DNA of 64,000 nucleotides from Dokdonella fugitiva. GTDB lineage: Bacteria; Pseudomonadota; Gammaproteobacteria; Xanthomonadales; Rhodanobacteraceae. The stretch covers positions 814,525 through 878,524 of the forward strand of contig NZ_JACGXL010000001.1 in NCBI RefSeq assembly GCF_014138265.1, in the 5' to 3' direction. Every line of letters begins with the position of its first letter. Position 1 is the first letter of the stretch. The position numbers and the translations under genes were made by a program. The notes under the pieces were generated by a model. The model was not told the DNA's origin. It did not search any database and saw nothing but the letters and a program-made list of their open reading frames with translations. This document shows, one piece after another, positions 27,302 through 37,278 of this stretch.

Positions 27302-27397
27302 TGGCGGAAGGCAGCAGGAGTCGAACCTACCGGGAAGCGGCTGACGCCCCCCACTGGGTTTGAAGCCCAGCCGCATCACCGGATGCGCATGCCTTCC
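27302..27397 (-). tRNA. selC: tRNA-Sec(UCA)
   Basis: 96-nt tRNA on the minus strand, 5' end at 27397, encoded CCA at 27304-27302. The 8-bp acceptor stem GGAAGGCA/TGCCTTCC is longer than the usual 7 bp, as in selenocysteine tRNAs; the anticodon loop CTTCAAA carries UCA (complement of 27361-27363); a long variable arm and GGTTCGA T-arm follow. It reads UGA as selenocysteine in fdoG. The selB reading frame ends inside this gene (stop at 27329-27327). Confidence 0.97.
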
Positions 27398-29321
27398 CTG
27401 CTTCGACGCCGCGGCTGCCGTTCCACCCGCTGTCGGCACGCAGCACGTGTGCATCGTGGACGCGTCGAGTGTAGCCAACGCGATCGAAGAACTCCAAGAT
27501 CTGGATCGCGCGCTTGCGACCGGTGCCGATCGCGTCGCGGAACGCGGCGGCGCCGACGGATCCGTCGCGTTCGGCGAGCGTGCGCAGCACGTCGGCGAGC
27601 TCGCGTACGCACGCGTCCGCGTAGAACAGGTCGTGCACGACCTGGTGGCAATCGCCCCGAGCGGCGACCTTGCGCAAGGCGCGTCGCACGTGGTCCTCGC
27701 GAAAACCGAACTGCACGGCGAGGTCACGCACCCACGGCGGCTCGAAGCGCCCGGTGACGAGCGCGGGCTCGATCCGGGCTACCAGCGCGAGTTCCGCTTC
27801 GCTCGGTTCGACGCGATGACCGGGCCGATGCAGCCACGGGCCGCTACGTGCGACGCTGCCGTCGCGCAGGAGTTCGTCGGCGATCGTGCGCCATGCCTCG
27901 TCGGCCAGCGCCGGGACGGCCATGCGCCGCAACCGCCCACGGTCGAGACCGGGATCGTCCGGCGCGACGGCGTGATGGGCATCGAGCACGCCCACGACCG
28001 CGGCGCGCAGCGCCTGCCAGTGCGCATCGTCGATCACGTAGCGGTGCGAGCCGCTGCCGAACACGCGCACGTCGCCCGGCAGCGCATCGACGTCGAGGGA
28101 TCGCCCCGTACGCCGCTCGAGCTCGTCGACGCGCAGTCCGCACGGTGCCGCGCGCACGAGCGGCGCGACGCCCTCGCCCGCGAGCATGCGCTCGATCGCG
28201 TCGAGCTGGGCGCGGCGCGCCTCGCTGCGGCGCCGCCGAGCGGGCGCTTGTGCATCGAGCACGACGCCGCCGCCGATCGTCGTGCGGGCTTGCGCGTCGC
28301 GGAGGATGAAGCGGTCGCCCGCACACGCGCAGACCGGCGCGTCGAACACGAGCTGCACGCGCTGCGCGCCATCGACCGCTTCGTCCAGTCGCACGACGTG
28401 CGCGGGGCGATGCGCGGTACCGAGGTGCACGTGCACGGGCGTCCAGTCGGCCCACGAGGCACGCACGCCGGCGAGAGAACGCAGACGCACGTCGATGCGC
28501 GGCGACGGCGCGAACGCACGCGCGTCGGCAACCCAGTCGCCACGCGCGAGCGCACTCTTCTCGATGCCGCTGAGGTTCAGCGCGCAGCGCTGGCCGAGCC
28601 GGCCCGTCCTCGCCTCGCGGTTCTGCGCATGCAGGCCGCGCACGCGCACGGGCGCGCGCGCGGGCATCGCGACCAGGCCATCGGAAACGTGCACCTCGCC
28701 CGCGTGCACCGTACCCGTGACGATCGTGCCGTGGCCGGCGAGGCTGAACACGCGATCGATCGCGAGCCGGAAGAACGCGTCGCTGCGGCGCGTGGGTCGG
28801 CCGCGAGCGGCGCATGCGAGGTGCTCGTGCAGCGCGCGTACGCCCGCATCATCCGCGCTGCGTGCATCCAGCGGGAACATCGCCGCGCCGTGCAGGCCGG
28901 TCGGCGCGAGCAGTGCGGCGACATCGGCGCGCACCCGCTCGACGCGCAGCGGATCGACGCGATCGGCCTTGGCGATCGCGACGACGCCGTCGGCGATACC
29001 GAGCAGGTCGAGGATCGCGACGTGCTCGCGTGTCTGCGGCATCACGCCGTCGTCGGCCGCGACCACGAGCAGCGCGAACTCGATGCCGCTCGCCCCCGCC
29101 ACCATCGTGTGCACGAGCCGCTCGTGGCCGGGGACGTCGACGAACCCGAGCACGGGATCGGCGTCGCCGCCGTCGGCGTCGAGCGGCAGGTAGGCGTAGC
29201 CGAGTTCGATCGAGATGCCGCGCTCCTTCTCTTCCCGGAGGCGGTCGGTGTCGACGCCGGTGAGCGTCCGCACGAGAGTCGACTTGCCGTGGTCGATGTG
29301 TCCCGCGGTGCCGACGATCAT
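27327..29321 (-). CDS. selB: Selenocysteine-specific elongation factor SelB
   Basis: 664 aa. The GTPase domain starts at once ([22 protein letters not shown]), with [21 protein letters not shown] and the NKxD equivalent AKADRVD. EF-Tu-like domains II/III follow, then four winged helices that bind the SECIS hairpin (for example the C-terminal [27 protein letters not shown]). The ATG overlaps the selA stop (ATGA). The family-like part ends near HVLRADSG; about 30 further residues follow, the last 22 of which are encoded by the tRNA-Sec gene. This tail is not expected to be functional protein in itself. Confidence 0.96.
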   Translation of the reverse strand: MIVGTAGHIDHGKSTLVRTLTGVDTDRLREEKERGISIELGYAYLPLDADGGDADPVLGFVDVPGHERLVHTMVAGASGIEFALLVVAADDGVMPQTREHVAILDLLGIADGVVAIAKADRVDPLRVERVRADVAALLAPTGLHGAAMFPLDARSADDAGVRALHEHLACAARGRPTRRSDAFFRLAIDRVFSLAGHGTIVTGTVHAGEVHVSDGLVAMPARAPVRVRGLHAQNREARTGRLGQRCALNLSGIEKSALARGDWVADARAFAPSPRIDVRLRSLAGVRASWADWTPVHVHLGTAHRPAHVVRLDEAVDGAQRVQLVFDAPVCACAGDRFILRDAQARTTIGGGVVLDAQAPARRRRSEARRAQLDAIERMLAGEGVAPLVRAAPCGLRVDELERRTGRSLDVDALPGDVRVFGSGSHRYVIDDAHWQALRAAVVGVLDAHHAVAPDDPGLDRGRLRRMAVPALADEAWRTIADELLRDGSVARSGPWLHRPGHRVEPSEAELALVARIEPALVTGRFEPPWVRDLAVQFGFREDHVRRALRKVAARGDCHQVVHDLFYADACVRELADVLRTLAERDGSVGAAAFRDAIGTGRKRAIQILEFFDRVGYTRRVHDAHVLRADSGWNGSRGVEAGKACASGDAAGLQTQWGASAASR

Positions 29322-30742
29322 GGCGACAGCCGCGCGAGTTGCGCGACGAACGCCGCCTCGTCGGATTCGTCGAGGCAGCGCAGGTCGAGCCACAGCGTGC
29401 GGTCGGCGATGCGCCCGACGACGGCACGCGGCAGTGCGCGGAGCGCCGCGTCGAGGCGATCGAGGCCACCGCCGCGACGCTGCATGCGGATCGCGAAGCC
29501 GTGGCTCGCGAGCGTGGCCGTCGGCAGCGCGCCGCTGCCGATCTGGCTCTCCATCGCGACGACCGCGACCTCGCAGCGCTCGCCGAGCACATCGCGCAAC
29601 GCGGGTGCGAGGCGCAGCGCCTGCGCCTCGATCGCGGCCGCTGCGCGCGTGAGCGCACGCAGCGTCGGCAGTCGGGCGGCGAGCCGTTCGGGAGCCCGAT
29701 ACAGCGCGAGCACCGGTTCGAGCGCGGCGAGCGTGAGCTTGCCGACGCGCAACGCACGCTTGAGCGGATGGCGCTTGATGCGCTGCACGAGCGCAGCGCG
29801 ACCGACGACGAGCCCGGCCTGCGGTCCACCGAGCAGCTTGTCGCCGCTGAACGTGACGAGGTCGGCGCCCTCCGCCAGCACGTCGCGCACGACCGGCTCG
29901 CGCGGCAAGCCGAAATCGCCGAGATCGACGAGGCTGCCACTGCCGAGGTCGACGATCAGCGGCAGCCCGCTCGCGTGGGCGATCGCCGCGAGCGCGGCGG
30001 CGCCGACGCTCGCGGTGAAGCCGCTGACGACATAGTTGCTCGTGTGCACCTTCATGAGCGCGGCCGTGCGCGACCCGATCGCGTCGGCGTAGTCGGCCGC
30101 GTGCGTGCGGTTGGTCGTGCCGACTTCACGCAGGCGCGCGCCGGCGGTGCGCATCACGTCGGGAATGCGGAACGAGCCCCCGATCTCGACGAGTTCGCCG
30201 CGCGAGACGATCACGTCGCGCCGGTTCGCCAGCGCCGCGAGTACGAGCAGGACCGCAGCCGCGTTGTTGTTGACGACCGTCGCGGCCTCGGCGCCGGTGA
30301 GTTCGCACAGCAGCGCTTCGACGACGCGGTCGCGATCGCCGCGCGCTCCCGAGCCGAGGTCGAACTCGAGGTTGACCGGAGCGGCCGCTGCATCGACCAG
30401 CGCATCGATCGCGGCCTGCGGCAGCGTCGCGCGCCCGAGGTTCGTGTGCAGCACCGTGCCGGACAGGTTGAACACGCGACGCAGCGCGCGTCGATGGCGC
30501 GCATCGAGGGCCGCGGTGACGTCGGCCGCGATTGCCGGAGTGCCCGCCTGTGCGATCGGCACCCCACCGTCGACGACGCGCGCGCGCAACGCGTCGAGCG
30601 CGCCGCGCAGCGCGGCCGTCACTTCGGTGCGCCCGTACGCGGCGAGCAGCGCCGCGAACGCGGCGTCGTTGAGCAGGCGATCGAGCGCGGGAATGTCGCC
30701 GGGCACGGCGAGCGTTCGCGCCCCGGCCGGCGCCACGGTCAT
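29318..30742 (-). CDS. selA: L-seryl-tRNA(Sec) selenium transferase
   Basis: 474 aa. PLP enzyme that converts Ser-tRNA(Sec) to Sec-tRNA(Sec) with selenophosphate from SelD. PLP lysine is Lys302 in [14 protein letters not shown]; other signatures are [23 protein letters not shown] and [11 protein letters not shown]. Start ATG 30742 overlaps the fdhE stop by 4 bases (ATGA), and its own stop overlaps selB the same way, so fdhE-selA-selB are translationally coupled. Confidence 0.97.
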   Translation of the reverse strand: MTVAPAGARTLAVPGDIPALDRLLNDAAFAALLAAYGRTEVTAALRGALDALRARVVDGGVPIAQAGTPAIAADVTAALDARHRRALRRVFNLSGTVLHTNLGRATLPQAAIDALVDAAAAPVNLEFDLGSGARGDRDRVVEALLCELTGAEAATVVNNNAAAVLLVLAALANRRDVIVSRGELVEIGGSFRIPDVMRTAGARLREVGTTNRTHAADYADAIGSRTAALMKVHTSNYVVSGFTASVGAAALAAIAHASGLPLIVDLGSGSLVDLGDFGLPREPVVRDVLAEGADLVTFSGDKLLGGPQAGLVVGRAALVQRIKRHPLKRALRVGKLTLAALEPVLALYRAPERLAARLPTLRALTRAAAAIEAQALRLAPALRDVLGERCEVAVVAMESQIGSGALPTATLASHGFAIRMQRRGGGLDRLDAALRALPRAVVGRIADRTLWLDLRCLDESDEAAFVAQLARLSP

Positions 30743-31719
30743 CCCCCGGTCCCTTGCCAGAGCAGCGGATTGCCGCTCGCGCGGTGATAACCGTCTTGCG
30801 CCAGCAGCAAGTCGAGCGCGAGGCTCGCGAGATCGTCGGCGACGGGCTCGACCGCGGTGTCGCGCTCCTCGTAGAGGATCTTGCGATAGGCGTGGCAGGC
30901 GTCGCAGGTTTCCGCGCGCACGGCCTCCGCGTCGGCGACGGCGATGTCGTCGACCGCGTCGCGGCGCGCGAGCGTCCGATACGCGATGTCCTTGCCGCCG
31001 GCGCCGCAATGCGTGCACTGCACGCGCACGCGATGCCATTCGGTCGCGCACAGCGCGCAGTGCAGGAAGCGTTGGCCCGCGTGCGGCCCCTGCGCGGCGA
31101 CGATGCTCGCGACCGGCGCGCTGCCGCACAGCGGGCAGACCGTGCGCACGTCGAGCAGCGGCACGTCGGCGGCGGTGAACGCGGCCGTCGAAGCGACGAA
31201 GTACACCTGCAGCGCAGCCATCACGATGGGCGCCGCGGCGACGTCGATCGCGCCGGCGCGCGCGGCGAGCAGCGCGTCCGCCTGCTGCTCGAGCCACGCC
31301 GCAGGCGCACTGCGCAGTCGCGCCGCAAGATCGCCGACGGCGGCAGGCATGCCGTCGGCCGCGCCGAGCAAGCCGGCGATGTCGTGCACGACGTCGTGCC
31401 AGTGCGGCTCGCGCGGCCCGCCTGACGCGAGCAACGGCGGCATCGCGTGCTCGCGCGCCCTCGCAATCTGCGCTGCGGACGGCGGCGAGGCGCTGAATCC
31501 GACGAGTGCCCGCTGTTGCGCGTCGCACACCGTAGCGAGCAGGCGCAGGTAGTCGGCAAGCGGGTGCCCCATCGCGCGTTCGCGCAGGCGCGCTGCGCGG
31601 CGCGCGAACACGCGATCACGCGCGGGCAGGCGCACGCGCGGCGTCGCGCGCTGCCCTGCGGTTTCGATCTGGCCGGGTTCGAGGATGCGCTGCGGCATGG
31701 CGGGTCCGGTCGACGGCAC
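30739..31719 (-). CDS. fdhE: Formate dehydrogenase accessory protein FdhE
   Basis: 326 aa. FdhE helps fit iron-sulfur or redox centres into respiratory formate dehydrogenases. The rubredoxin-like C-terminal region has the four CxxC pairs expected: [29 protein letters not shown]. The start is GTG 31719 because GAGGA lies 8 bases upstream; an internal ATG at 31698 ([10 protein letters not shown]) would align better with E. coli FdhE and remains possible. It follows the cytochrome subunit by 48 bp. Confidence 0.95.
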   Translation of the reverse strand: MPSTGPAMPQRILEPGQIETAGQRATPRVRLPARDRVFARRAARLRERAMGHPLADYLRLLATVCDAQQRALVGFSASPPSAAQIARAREHAMPPLLASGGPREPHWHDVVHDIAGLLGAADGMPAAVGDLAARLRSAPAAWLEQQADALLAARAGAIDVAAAPIVMAALQVYFVASTAAFTAADVPLLDVRTVCPLCGSAPVASIVAAQGPHAGQRFLHCALCATEWHRVRVQCTHCGAGGKDIAYRTLARRDAVDDIAVADAEAVRAETCDACHAYRKILYEERDTAVEPVADDLASLALDLLLAQDGYHRASGNPLLWQGTGG

Positions 31720-31767
31720 TCGCCCTATCCTCGCCGCAGCGCAGGCGGCGGTCCAGCGATTTCTGCG

Positions 31768-32409
31768 CTACTCGCGACCGCCGCCACGCAGAACGTCGCG
31801 GAACCAGGCGTGGTGGTGCTTCCAGGCCCAGCCCGGCGAAACGGTGCCGCGCGTCATCGCGCGCACCGACCCCTTGACCCAGATCGCCGCGTACACGTGC
31901 ACGACGATCGCGCAGATCAGCACGGTCGCGGCGACCGCGTGCACGACGGCGGCGAGGCGGACCAGTCCGATCGGGAACAGCAGAGAGAAGTACGCACGCC
32001 AGATCACGATACCCGACAGCAGCAGCGCGAGGAGGCAGAGCACGATGAGGAAATACAGCAGCTTCTGCCCCGCGTTGTAGCGGCCGACTTCGGGCAGGTC
32101 CTGCTCGTGGTTGCCGACGACGTCGCGCCAGCCGCGCAGCCACTGCCAGTCGCGCCGCTCCATGCGGTTGGCGCCGCCGACGGCGAACGCGAGCAGCGCG
32201 AACGCGACGGCCATGAACACGCCGATGAACGGGTGCAGGATGCGCGTCCAAGTACCGCCGCCGAACAGGTTGCCGAGCCAGAACAGCGACGGGTGGAACA
32301 GCGCGAGGCCGGACAGCGCGAGCAGTACGAAGCTGATCGCGACGATCCAGTGGTTGATCCGCGTCGAGGTGCGATAGCGGACGATTTCCGGCGGTTTGCG
32401 CGCGCTCAT
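31768..32409 (-). CDS. fdoI: Formate dehydrogenase cytochrome b556 (gamma) subunit
   Basis: 213 aa, four predicted transmembrane helices. It anchors the complex in the inner membrane and passes electrons to quinone. Haem-ligand candidates lie in [34 protein letters not shown], and [23 protein letters not shown]. The C-terminal [10 protein letters not shown] is typical. Its ATG overlaps the fdoH stop (ATGA). Confidence 0.96.
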   Translation of the reverse strand: MSARKPPEIVRYRTSTRINHWIVAISFVLLALSGLALFHPSLFWLGNLFGGGTWTRILHPFIGVFMAVAFALLAFAVGGANRMERRDWQWLRGWRDVVGNHEQDLPEVGRYNAGQKLLYFLIVLCLLALLLSGIVIWRAYFSLLFPIGLVRLAAVVHAVAATVLICAIVVHVYAAIWVKGSVRAMTRGTVSPGWAWKHHHAWFRDVLRGGGRE

Positions 32410-33308
32410 CGTGTTTCCTCCATCTCGCGCCGCGCGGCGGCCTCGTCGTCTTCGTCGACTTCGTTCGGGCCGATGCCGATGTAGTGCAGGAAGCCCGCGA
32501 ACGCGGTCGCCGCGATCGCGAGCAGCGCGAGCGGCTTGCTCATGCCCTTCCACAGCCCGACCATCGCGCTGATCTTCGGCTCGGCCGGCAGGTTCGCGTA
32601 GAGCTGCGGCTGGTCGGCGTGGTGCAGCACGTACATCACATGAGTGCCGCCGACGCCCGCGGGATCGTAAAGGCCGGCGTGCTCGAAGCCGCGCGACTTG
32701 AGATCCTCGATGCGCTCGGCCGCGTGCTGCTTCATGTCGTCCTTGGTGCCGAACACGATCGCGCCGGTCGGGCAGGTCTTCACGCAGGCGGGCTCGAGGC
32801 CGACCGCGACGCGGTCCGAGCACAGCGTGCACTTGTAGGCCTTGTGATCGCGCTTGGAGATGCGTGGGACGTTGAACGGGCAGCCGGTCACGCAGTAGCC
32901 GCAACCGATGCAGTTCTCCTCGTGGAAATCGACGATGCCGTTGGCGTACTGCACGATCGCGCCGGGCGCGGGACACGCCTTGAGGCAACCCGGATCGGCG
33001 CAGTGCATGCAGCCGTCCTTGCGGATCAGCCATTCGAGGTCGCCGGCCGCGGTCTCGTGTTCGCTGAAACGCATGAGCGTCCAGCTGTGCTCGCTGAGGT
33101 CGGCCGGGTTGTCGTAGTGGCCGGTGCAGCTGCCGATCTCGTCGCGCAGGTCGTTCCATTCCATGCACGCGACCTGGCAGGCCTTGCAGCCGATGCACTT
33201 GGTCACGTCGATGAGCTTGGCGACCTCGCCGGCATGCGCCTCGCGCGCCTGCGGCGACGGCGTGGTGGTGGCGGAGCGGCGCACGATGTCGAGCGATTGC
33301 AGTGCCAT
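32406..33308 (-). CDS. fdoH: Formate dehydrogenase iron-sulfur (beta) subunit
   Basis: 300 aa. Four Cys clusters for four [4Fe-4S] centres: [38 protein letters not shown] and CTLCSDRV...CVKTCP. One C-terminal transmembrane helix ([22 protein letters not shown]) matches FdnH/FdoH. It relays electrons from the alpha to the gamma subunit. Ten bases separate it from fdoG. Confidence 0.97.
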   Translation of the reverse strand: MALQSLDIVRRSATTTPSPQAREAHAGEVAKLIDVTKCIGCKACQVACMEWNDLRDEIGSCTGHYDNPADLSEHSWTLMRFSEHETAAGDLEWLIRKDGCMHCADPGCLKACPAPGAIVQYANGIVDFHEENCIGCGYCVTGCPFNVPRISKRDHKAYKCTLCSDRVAVGLEPACVKTCPTGAIVFGTKDDMKQHAAERIEDLKSRGFEHAGLYDPAGVGGTHVMYVLHHADQPQLYANLPAEPKISAMVGLWKGMSKPLALLAIAATAFAGFLHYIGIGPNEVDEDDEAAARREMEETR

Positions 33309-33318
33309 GGCGTGCTCC

Positions 33319-36300
33319 TCAAGCCTTCTCGACCTTGACCAGGAACGACTTGAACTCGGGCGTCTGCGAGTTGCCGTCGCCGACCACGGGCGTGAGCGAA
33401 TTGGCGAGGAAGCCCGCCTTCGCCACGCCGGTGAAACCCCAGTGGATCGGGATGCCGACCGTGTGCACGGTGCGGCCGTCGATAGTGAGCGCCTTGATGC
33501 GCTTGGTCACCATCGCGACCGCGACGATGTGGCCGCGGTTGGAACTCACCTTCACGCGCCCGCCATTCTCGACGCCGACTTCCTTCGCGAGCGCTTCGCC
33601 GATCTCGACGAACTGCTCCGGCTGCAGGATCGCGTTGAGGCGGACGTGCTTGGTCCAGTAGTGGAAGTGCTCGGTGAGGCGATACGTCGTCGCCACGTGC
33701 GGGAACTGCTCGGCCTTGCCGAACGCCTCGCGATCGTCCTTGAACACGCGCGCGGCGGGGTTGCTGATCGCCTGCGGCTGGTCGGGGTTGAGCAGGTTCC
33801 TGCCGAGCGGCGTCTCGAACGGCTCGTAGTGCTCCGGGAACGGCCCTTCGGCCATCGCGCCGCGCGCGAAGAAGCGCGCGACACCCTCGGGATTCATGAT
33901 GAACGGGCCCATGCCGCCGGCCGGATTCTCGTCCGCCTTGAAATCCGGGATGTCCGCCCCGCCCCATGCACTGCCGTTCCAGCCGACGAGCTTGCGCTCC
34001 GGGTTGAACGGCTTGCCCGACGGATCGCACGATGCGCGGTTGTAGAGCACGCGCCGGTTCGCCGGCCACGACCATGCCCAGTTGATCGTCTGGCCGATGC
34101 CGGTCGGGTCGGAACTGTCGCGACGCGCCATCAGGTTGCCGGTCGGTCCCCACGCGCCGCAGAAGATCCAGCAACCGCTCGACGTGCTGCCGTCGTCGCG
34201 CAGCTCGGCGAATCCGGCGAGTTGCTCCCCGGCCTTGCGCACGACCTTGGTCGAGTCCTTCGGGTCGGCGAGGTCCTTCAGCGCGCTGCCCGAATACTCG
34301 CGCGCGAGCTCTTCCGGGGCCGGGCTGTCGGCGTGCGCGTACTTCCACGCGAGGTTCAGGATCGGATCGGGGAACGCGCCGCCCTCTTCGCGATACGCCT
34401 TGCGCAGGCGCGTGAACAGGCCGGCCATGATCTCGAGATCGCTGCGCGCTTCGCCAGGCGGATTGGCGCCCTTCCAGTGCCACTGCAGCCAACGCGAGGA
34501 ATTGGTCAGCGAACCGTCTTCCTCGGCGAAGCACGTGGTCGGCAGGCGGAACACTTCCGTCTGGATCTTCGCCGGATCGACGTCGTTGTGCACGCCGGCG
34601 TTGCGCCAGAACTCCGACGTCTCCGTAGCGAGCGGATCCATGATGACGAGGAACTTCAGCTTCGCCAGGCTCGCGTCCATCTTCGCCTTGTTCGGCGCCG
34701 CCGCGAGCGGATTGAAACCCTGGCAGATGTAGCCGTTGACCTTGCCCTGGCTCATGAGCTCGAACGTCTGCAGCATGTCGTACGGCTTGTCCAGCTTGGG
34801 CAGGTAGTCGTAACCCCAGTGGTTCTCCGCGGTCGCCGCGTCGCCCCACCACGCCTTCATGAAGCTCACGAAGAACTTGCCGTAGTTCTGCCAGTAGCTG
34901 AGCTGGTTCGGGCGCAGAGGCTTCTGCGCGCGCGCGGCGATGTACTTGTCGTAGTCCTGCTCCGCCTCGTTCGGCAAGGTCATGTAGCCGGGCAGCAGGT
35001 TCGACATGAGGCCGAGGTCGGTCAGGCCCTGGATGTTCGAATGCCCGCGCAGCGCGTTCATGCCACCGCCGGCGATGCCGATGTTGCCGAGCAGCAGCTG
35101 GACCATCGCGCCGGTGCGGATCATCTGCGAACCGATCGAGTGCTGGGTCCAGCCGAGCGCGTACATGATCGTCATCGCGCGCGTCGGTACCGCGGTCGAG
35201 GCAATCAACTCCCAGATGTGCAGTACCTTGTCCTTCGGCGTGCCGCACACGCGCTCGACCATGTCCGGCGTGTAGCGCGCGTAGTGCTGCTTGAGCAGGG
35301 AGTAGACGCAGCGCGGGTCGGCCAGGGTCGGGTCGGTGCGCACGTAGCCGTCGTCACCGAGTTCGTAGTCCCAGCTCGACTTGTCGTAGCTGCGCTTGTC
35401 CGCGTTGTACCCCGAATACAGCCCCTGCTCGAACGTGAAGGCGTCCTTCACGATGAACGAAAGATCGGTGTAGTTGACGACGTACTCGCGTTGGATCTTG
35501 TCGTTGGCGAGCAGGTAGGCGATGAGTCCGCCGAGGAACACGATGTCCGTGCCCGGGCGGATCGGCGCGTAGACGTCCGCGACCGACGCCGAGCGCGTGA
35601 AGCGCGGGTCGACGACGATGAGCTTCGCCTTGTTGTGCGCCTTCGCTTCGGTGACCCACTTGAAGCCGCACGGGTGCGCCTCGGCGGCGTTGCCACCCAT
35701 GATGAGGACGAGGTCGGCATTCTTGATGTCGACCCAGTGATTCGTCATCGCACCTCGGCCGAACGTCGGGGCAAGACCTGCCACCGTCGGGCCGTGTCAG
35801 ACACGTGCCTGGTTGTCGAATGCGAGGAGTCCGAGCGAGCGAGCGACCTTGTGCGTGAGATAGCCGACCTCGTTGCTGCTCGCCGAGGCGGCGAGCATGC
35901 CGGTCGTGAGCCAGCGGTTGACCGTCTGCCCCTGCGCGTTCTTCGCGACGAAGTTCGCGTCGCGGTCCTGCTTCATGAGCTTGGCGATGCGGTTGAGCGC
36001 ATCGTCCCAGCCGATCCGTTCCCAGCGGTCCGAGCCCGGCGCGCGGTACTCGGGATACTTGAGGCGGCTGTCGCTGTGGATGAAGTCGATCAGTGCGGCG
36101 CCCTTCGGGCAGAGCGTGCCGCGATTGACCGGATGATCCGGGTCGCCCTCGATGTGGAAGATCGACGCCTGCGCGTTCTTCGCGCGGTCGCCGAGTCCGT
36201 ACATGAGCACGCCGCAGGCGACCGAACAGTAGGGACAGGTGTTGCGCGTCTCGGTCGCACGGCTCAGTTTGAACTCGCGCACCTCGGCCAGCGCGGGCGC

Positions 36301-36387
36301 CGGCGAGAAGCCGAGCAGGCCGAGACTCGAACCCACCAGCGTGGCGCCGGTGACCTTCAGAAACTGACGCCGGGTCAGATCCGTCAT
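33319..36387 (-). CDS. fdoG: Formate dehydrogenase alpha subunit, selenoprotein (UGA = Sec197)
   Basis: 1022 aa when the in-frame TGA at 35799-35797 is read as selenocysteine 197; the flanking residues QARV-U-HGPTVA match E. coli FdnG/FdoG, where Sec is residue 196. Twin-arginine signal [10 protein letters not shown] exports the folded enzyme. A [4Fe-4S] motif [11 protein letters not shown]...LCPKG is followed by the bis-MGD domains ([28 protein letters not shown]). It oxidises formate to CO2 on the periplasmic side. Without recoding it would appear as two frames (35797-36387 and 33319-35784). AGGAG lies 8 bases before the ATG. Confidence 0.97.
35768..35799 (-). promoter_or_regulatory. Bacterial SECIS element of fdoG
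   Basis: Directly after the UGA (35799-35797) the mRNA can fold GGUGGCA (35785-35779) against UGCCCC (35773-35768) with the apical loop GGUCU. The loop keeps the bulged GU feature and the 11-base spacing to UGA seen in the fdnG/fdhF SECIS elements that SelB binds. A fold prediction would settle the exact stem. Confidence 0.85.
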
Positions 36388-36503
36388 CGGAAGCTCCTAC
36401 ACGGGTTGCAGGACATCCCGAGTGTATGCCTCCGCGCCGACGCACGCCATGCGACCTTCCGGTATTTACATCGCCGGCCTTGGCCCGTGGCCGGACGCGC
36501 GGG

Positions 36504-37250
36504 CTAACGTTTGGCGGAACGCTGGCGGAGCGCCTCGAACAGCACGATGCCGGTCGCGACCGAGACGTTGAGGCTCTCGACGTCGCCCTGCATCGGGATC
36601 TTCGCGACGAAGTCGCAGTTCTCGCGCGTGAGCCGGCGCATGCCCTCGCCTTCGCTGCCGAGCACGACAGCGATCGGCCCGTCGAGGTCGACCGCGTAGA
36701 CCGACTGCTCGGTGTCGCCGGCGAGGCCGACCAGCCATACGCCGGCGTCCTTGAGCGTCTTCAGCGCACGCGCGAGGTTGGTCGCGGCGACGATCGGCAC
36801 GCGGTCCGCGGCGCCGGCCGACGCACGCCGCACCGTCGGCGTCACGCCGACCGCGCGATCCTTCGGCACGAGCACGGCGGTCACGCCGGCCGCCTCGGCG
36901 CTGCGCAGGCAGGCACCGAAGTTGTGCGGGTCGGTGATGCCGTCGAGGACGAGGAACAACGCGCCGCGACCGGCCTTCTCGACCAGTTCCGGCAGCGCCG
37001 AGTCGGCCAGCGCCGCCGGCGCGTTGTAGCGCGCGACGACGCCCTGGTGGCGCGCGCCACCGGTCATGCGGTCGAGCGCGGCGCGGTCGCGCGCATGCGG
37101 CTTCACGCCGAGCTCGCGCGCGCGCTCGCCGAGTTCCTTCAGGCGCCCGTTGTGGCTGCCGCTCTCGATATACAGCTCGACGAGGTTGGCGACGTCGTGG
37201 TTCAGCGCGGCCTCGACCGCGTGGATGCCGATCAGCAGTTCGTTGCTCAT
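36504..37250 (-). CDS. rlmB: 23S rRNA (guanosine-2'-O-)-methyltransferase RlmB
   Basis: 248 aa, SPOUT (TrmH) family; methylates G2251 in the P-loop of 23S rRNA. Small N-terminal substrate-binding domain (MSNELLIGIHAVEAAL...), then the knotted domain with LVLDGITDPHNFGACLRSAEAAGV, VLGSEGEGMRRL and LNVSVATGIVLFEALRQ. Start ATG 37250, 28 bp downstream of rnr, the same rnr-rlmB order as in E. coli. Confidence 0.97.
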   Translation of the reverse strand: MSNELLIGIHAVEAALNHDVANLVELYIESGSHNGRLKELGERARELGVKPHARDRAALDRMTGGARHQGVVARYNAPAALADSALPELVEKAGRGALFLVLDGITDPHNFGACLRSAEAAGVTAVLVPKDRAVGVTPTVRRASAGAADRVPIVAATNLARALKTLKDAGVWLVGLAGDTEQSVYAVDLDGPIAVVLGSEGEGMRRLTRENCDFVAKIPMQGDVESLNVSVATGIVLFEALRQRSAKR

Positions 37251-37278
37251 GCCCGCGATTGTAGCCGCTGCGGCCGCC

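Noticed and set aside
27060-27302. Minus-strand frame starting right after selC
   Set aside because: No ribosome site, no recognisable domain, and it begins in the CCA end of the tRNA.
27360-30035. Long plus-strand frame (891 codons) opposite selB and selA
   Set aside because: Antisense shadow with biased composition; selA and selB have all their catalytic motifs.
35797-35799. TGA inside the formate dehydrogenase gene as a nonsense mutation
   Set aside because: The flanking residues match the selenocysteine site of FdnG/FdoG, a SECIS-like hairpin follows, and selA, selB, selC and selD are all present.
33124-36507. Very long plus-strand frame (1127 codons) opposite fdoG/fdoH
   Set aside because: High-GC mirror frame: Arg/His/Glu/Val-rich with no domain, and fully antisense to well-identified genes.
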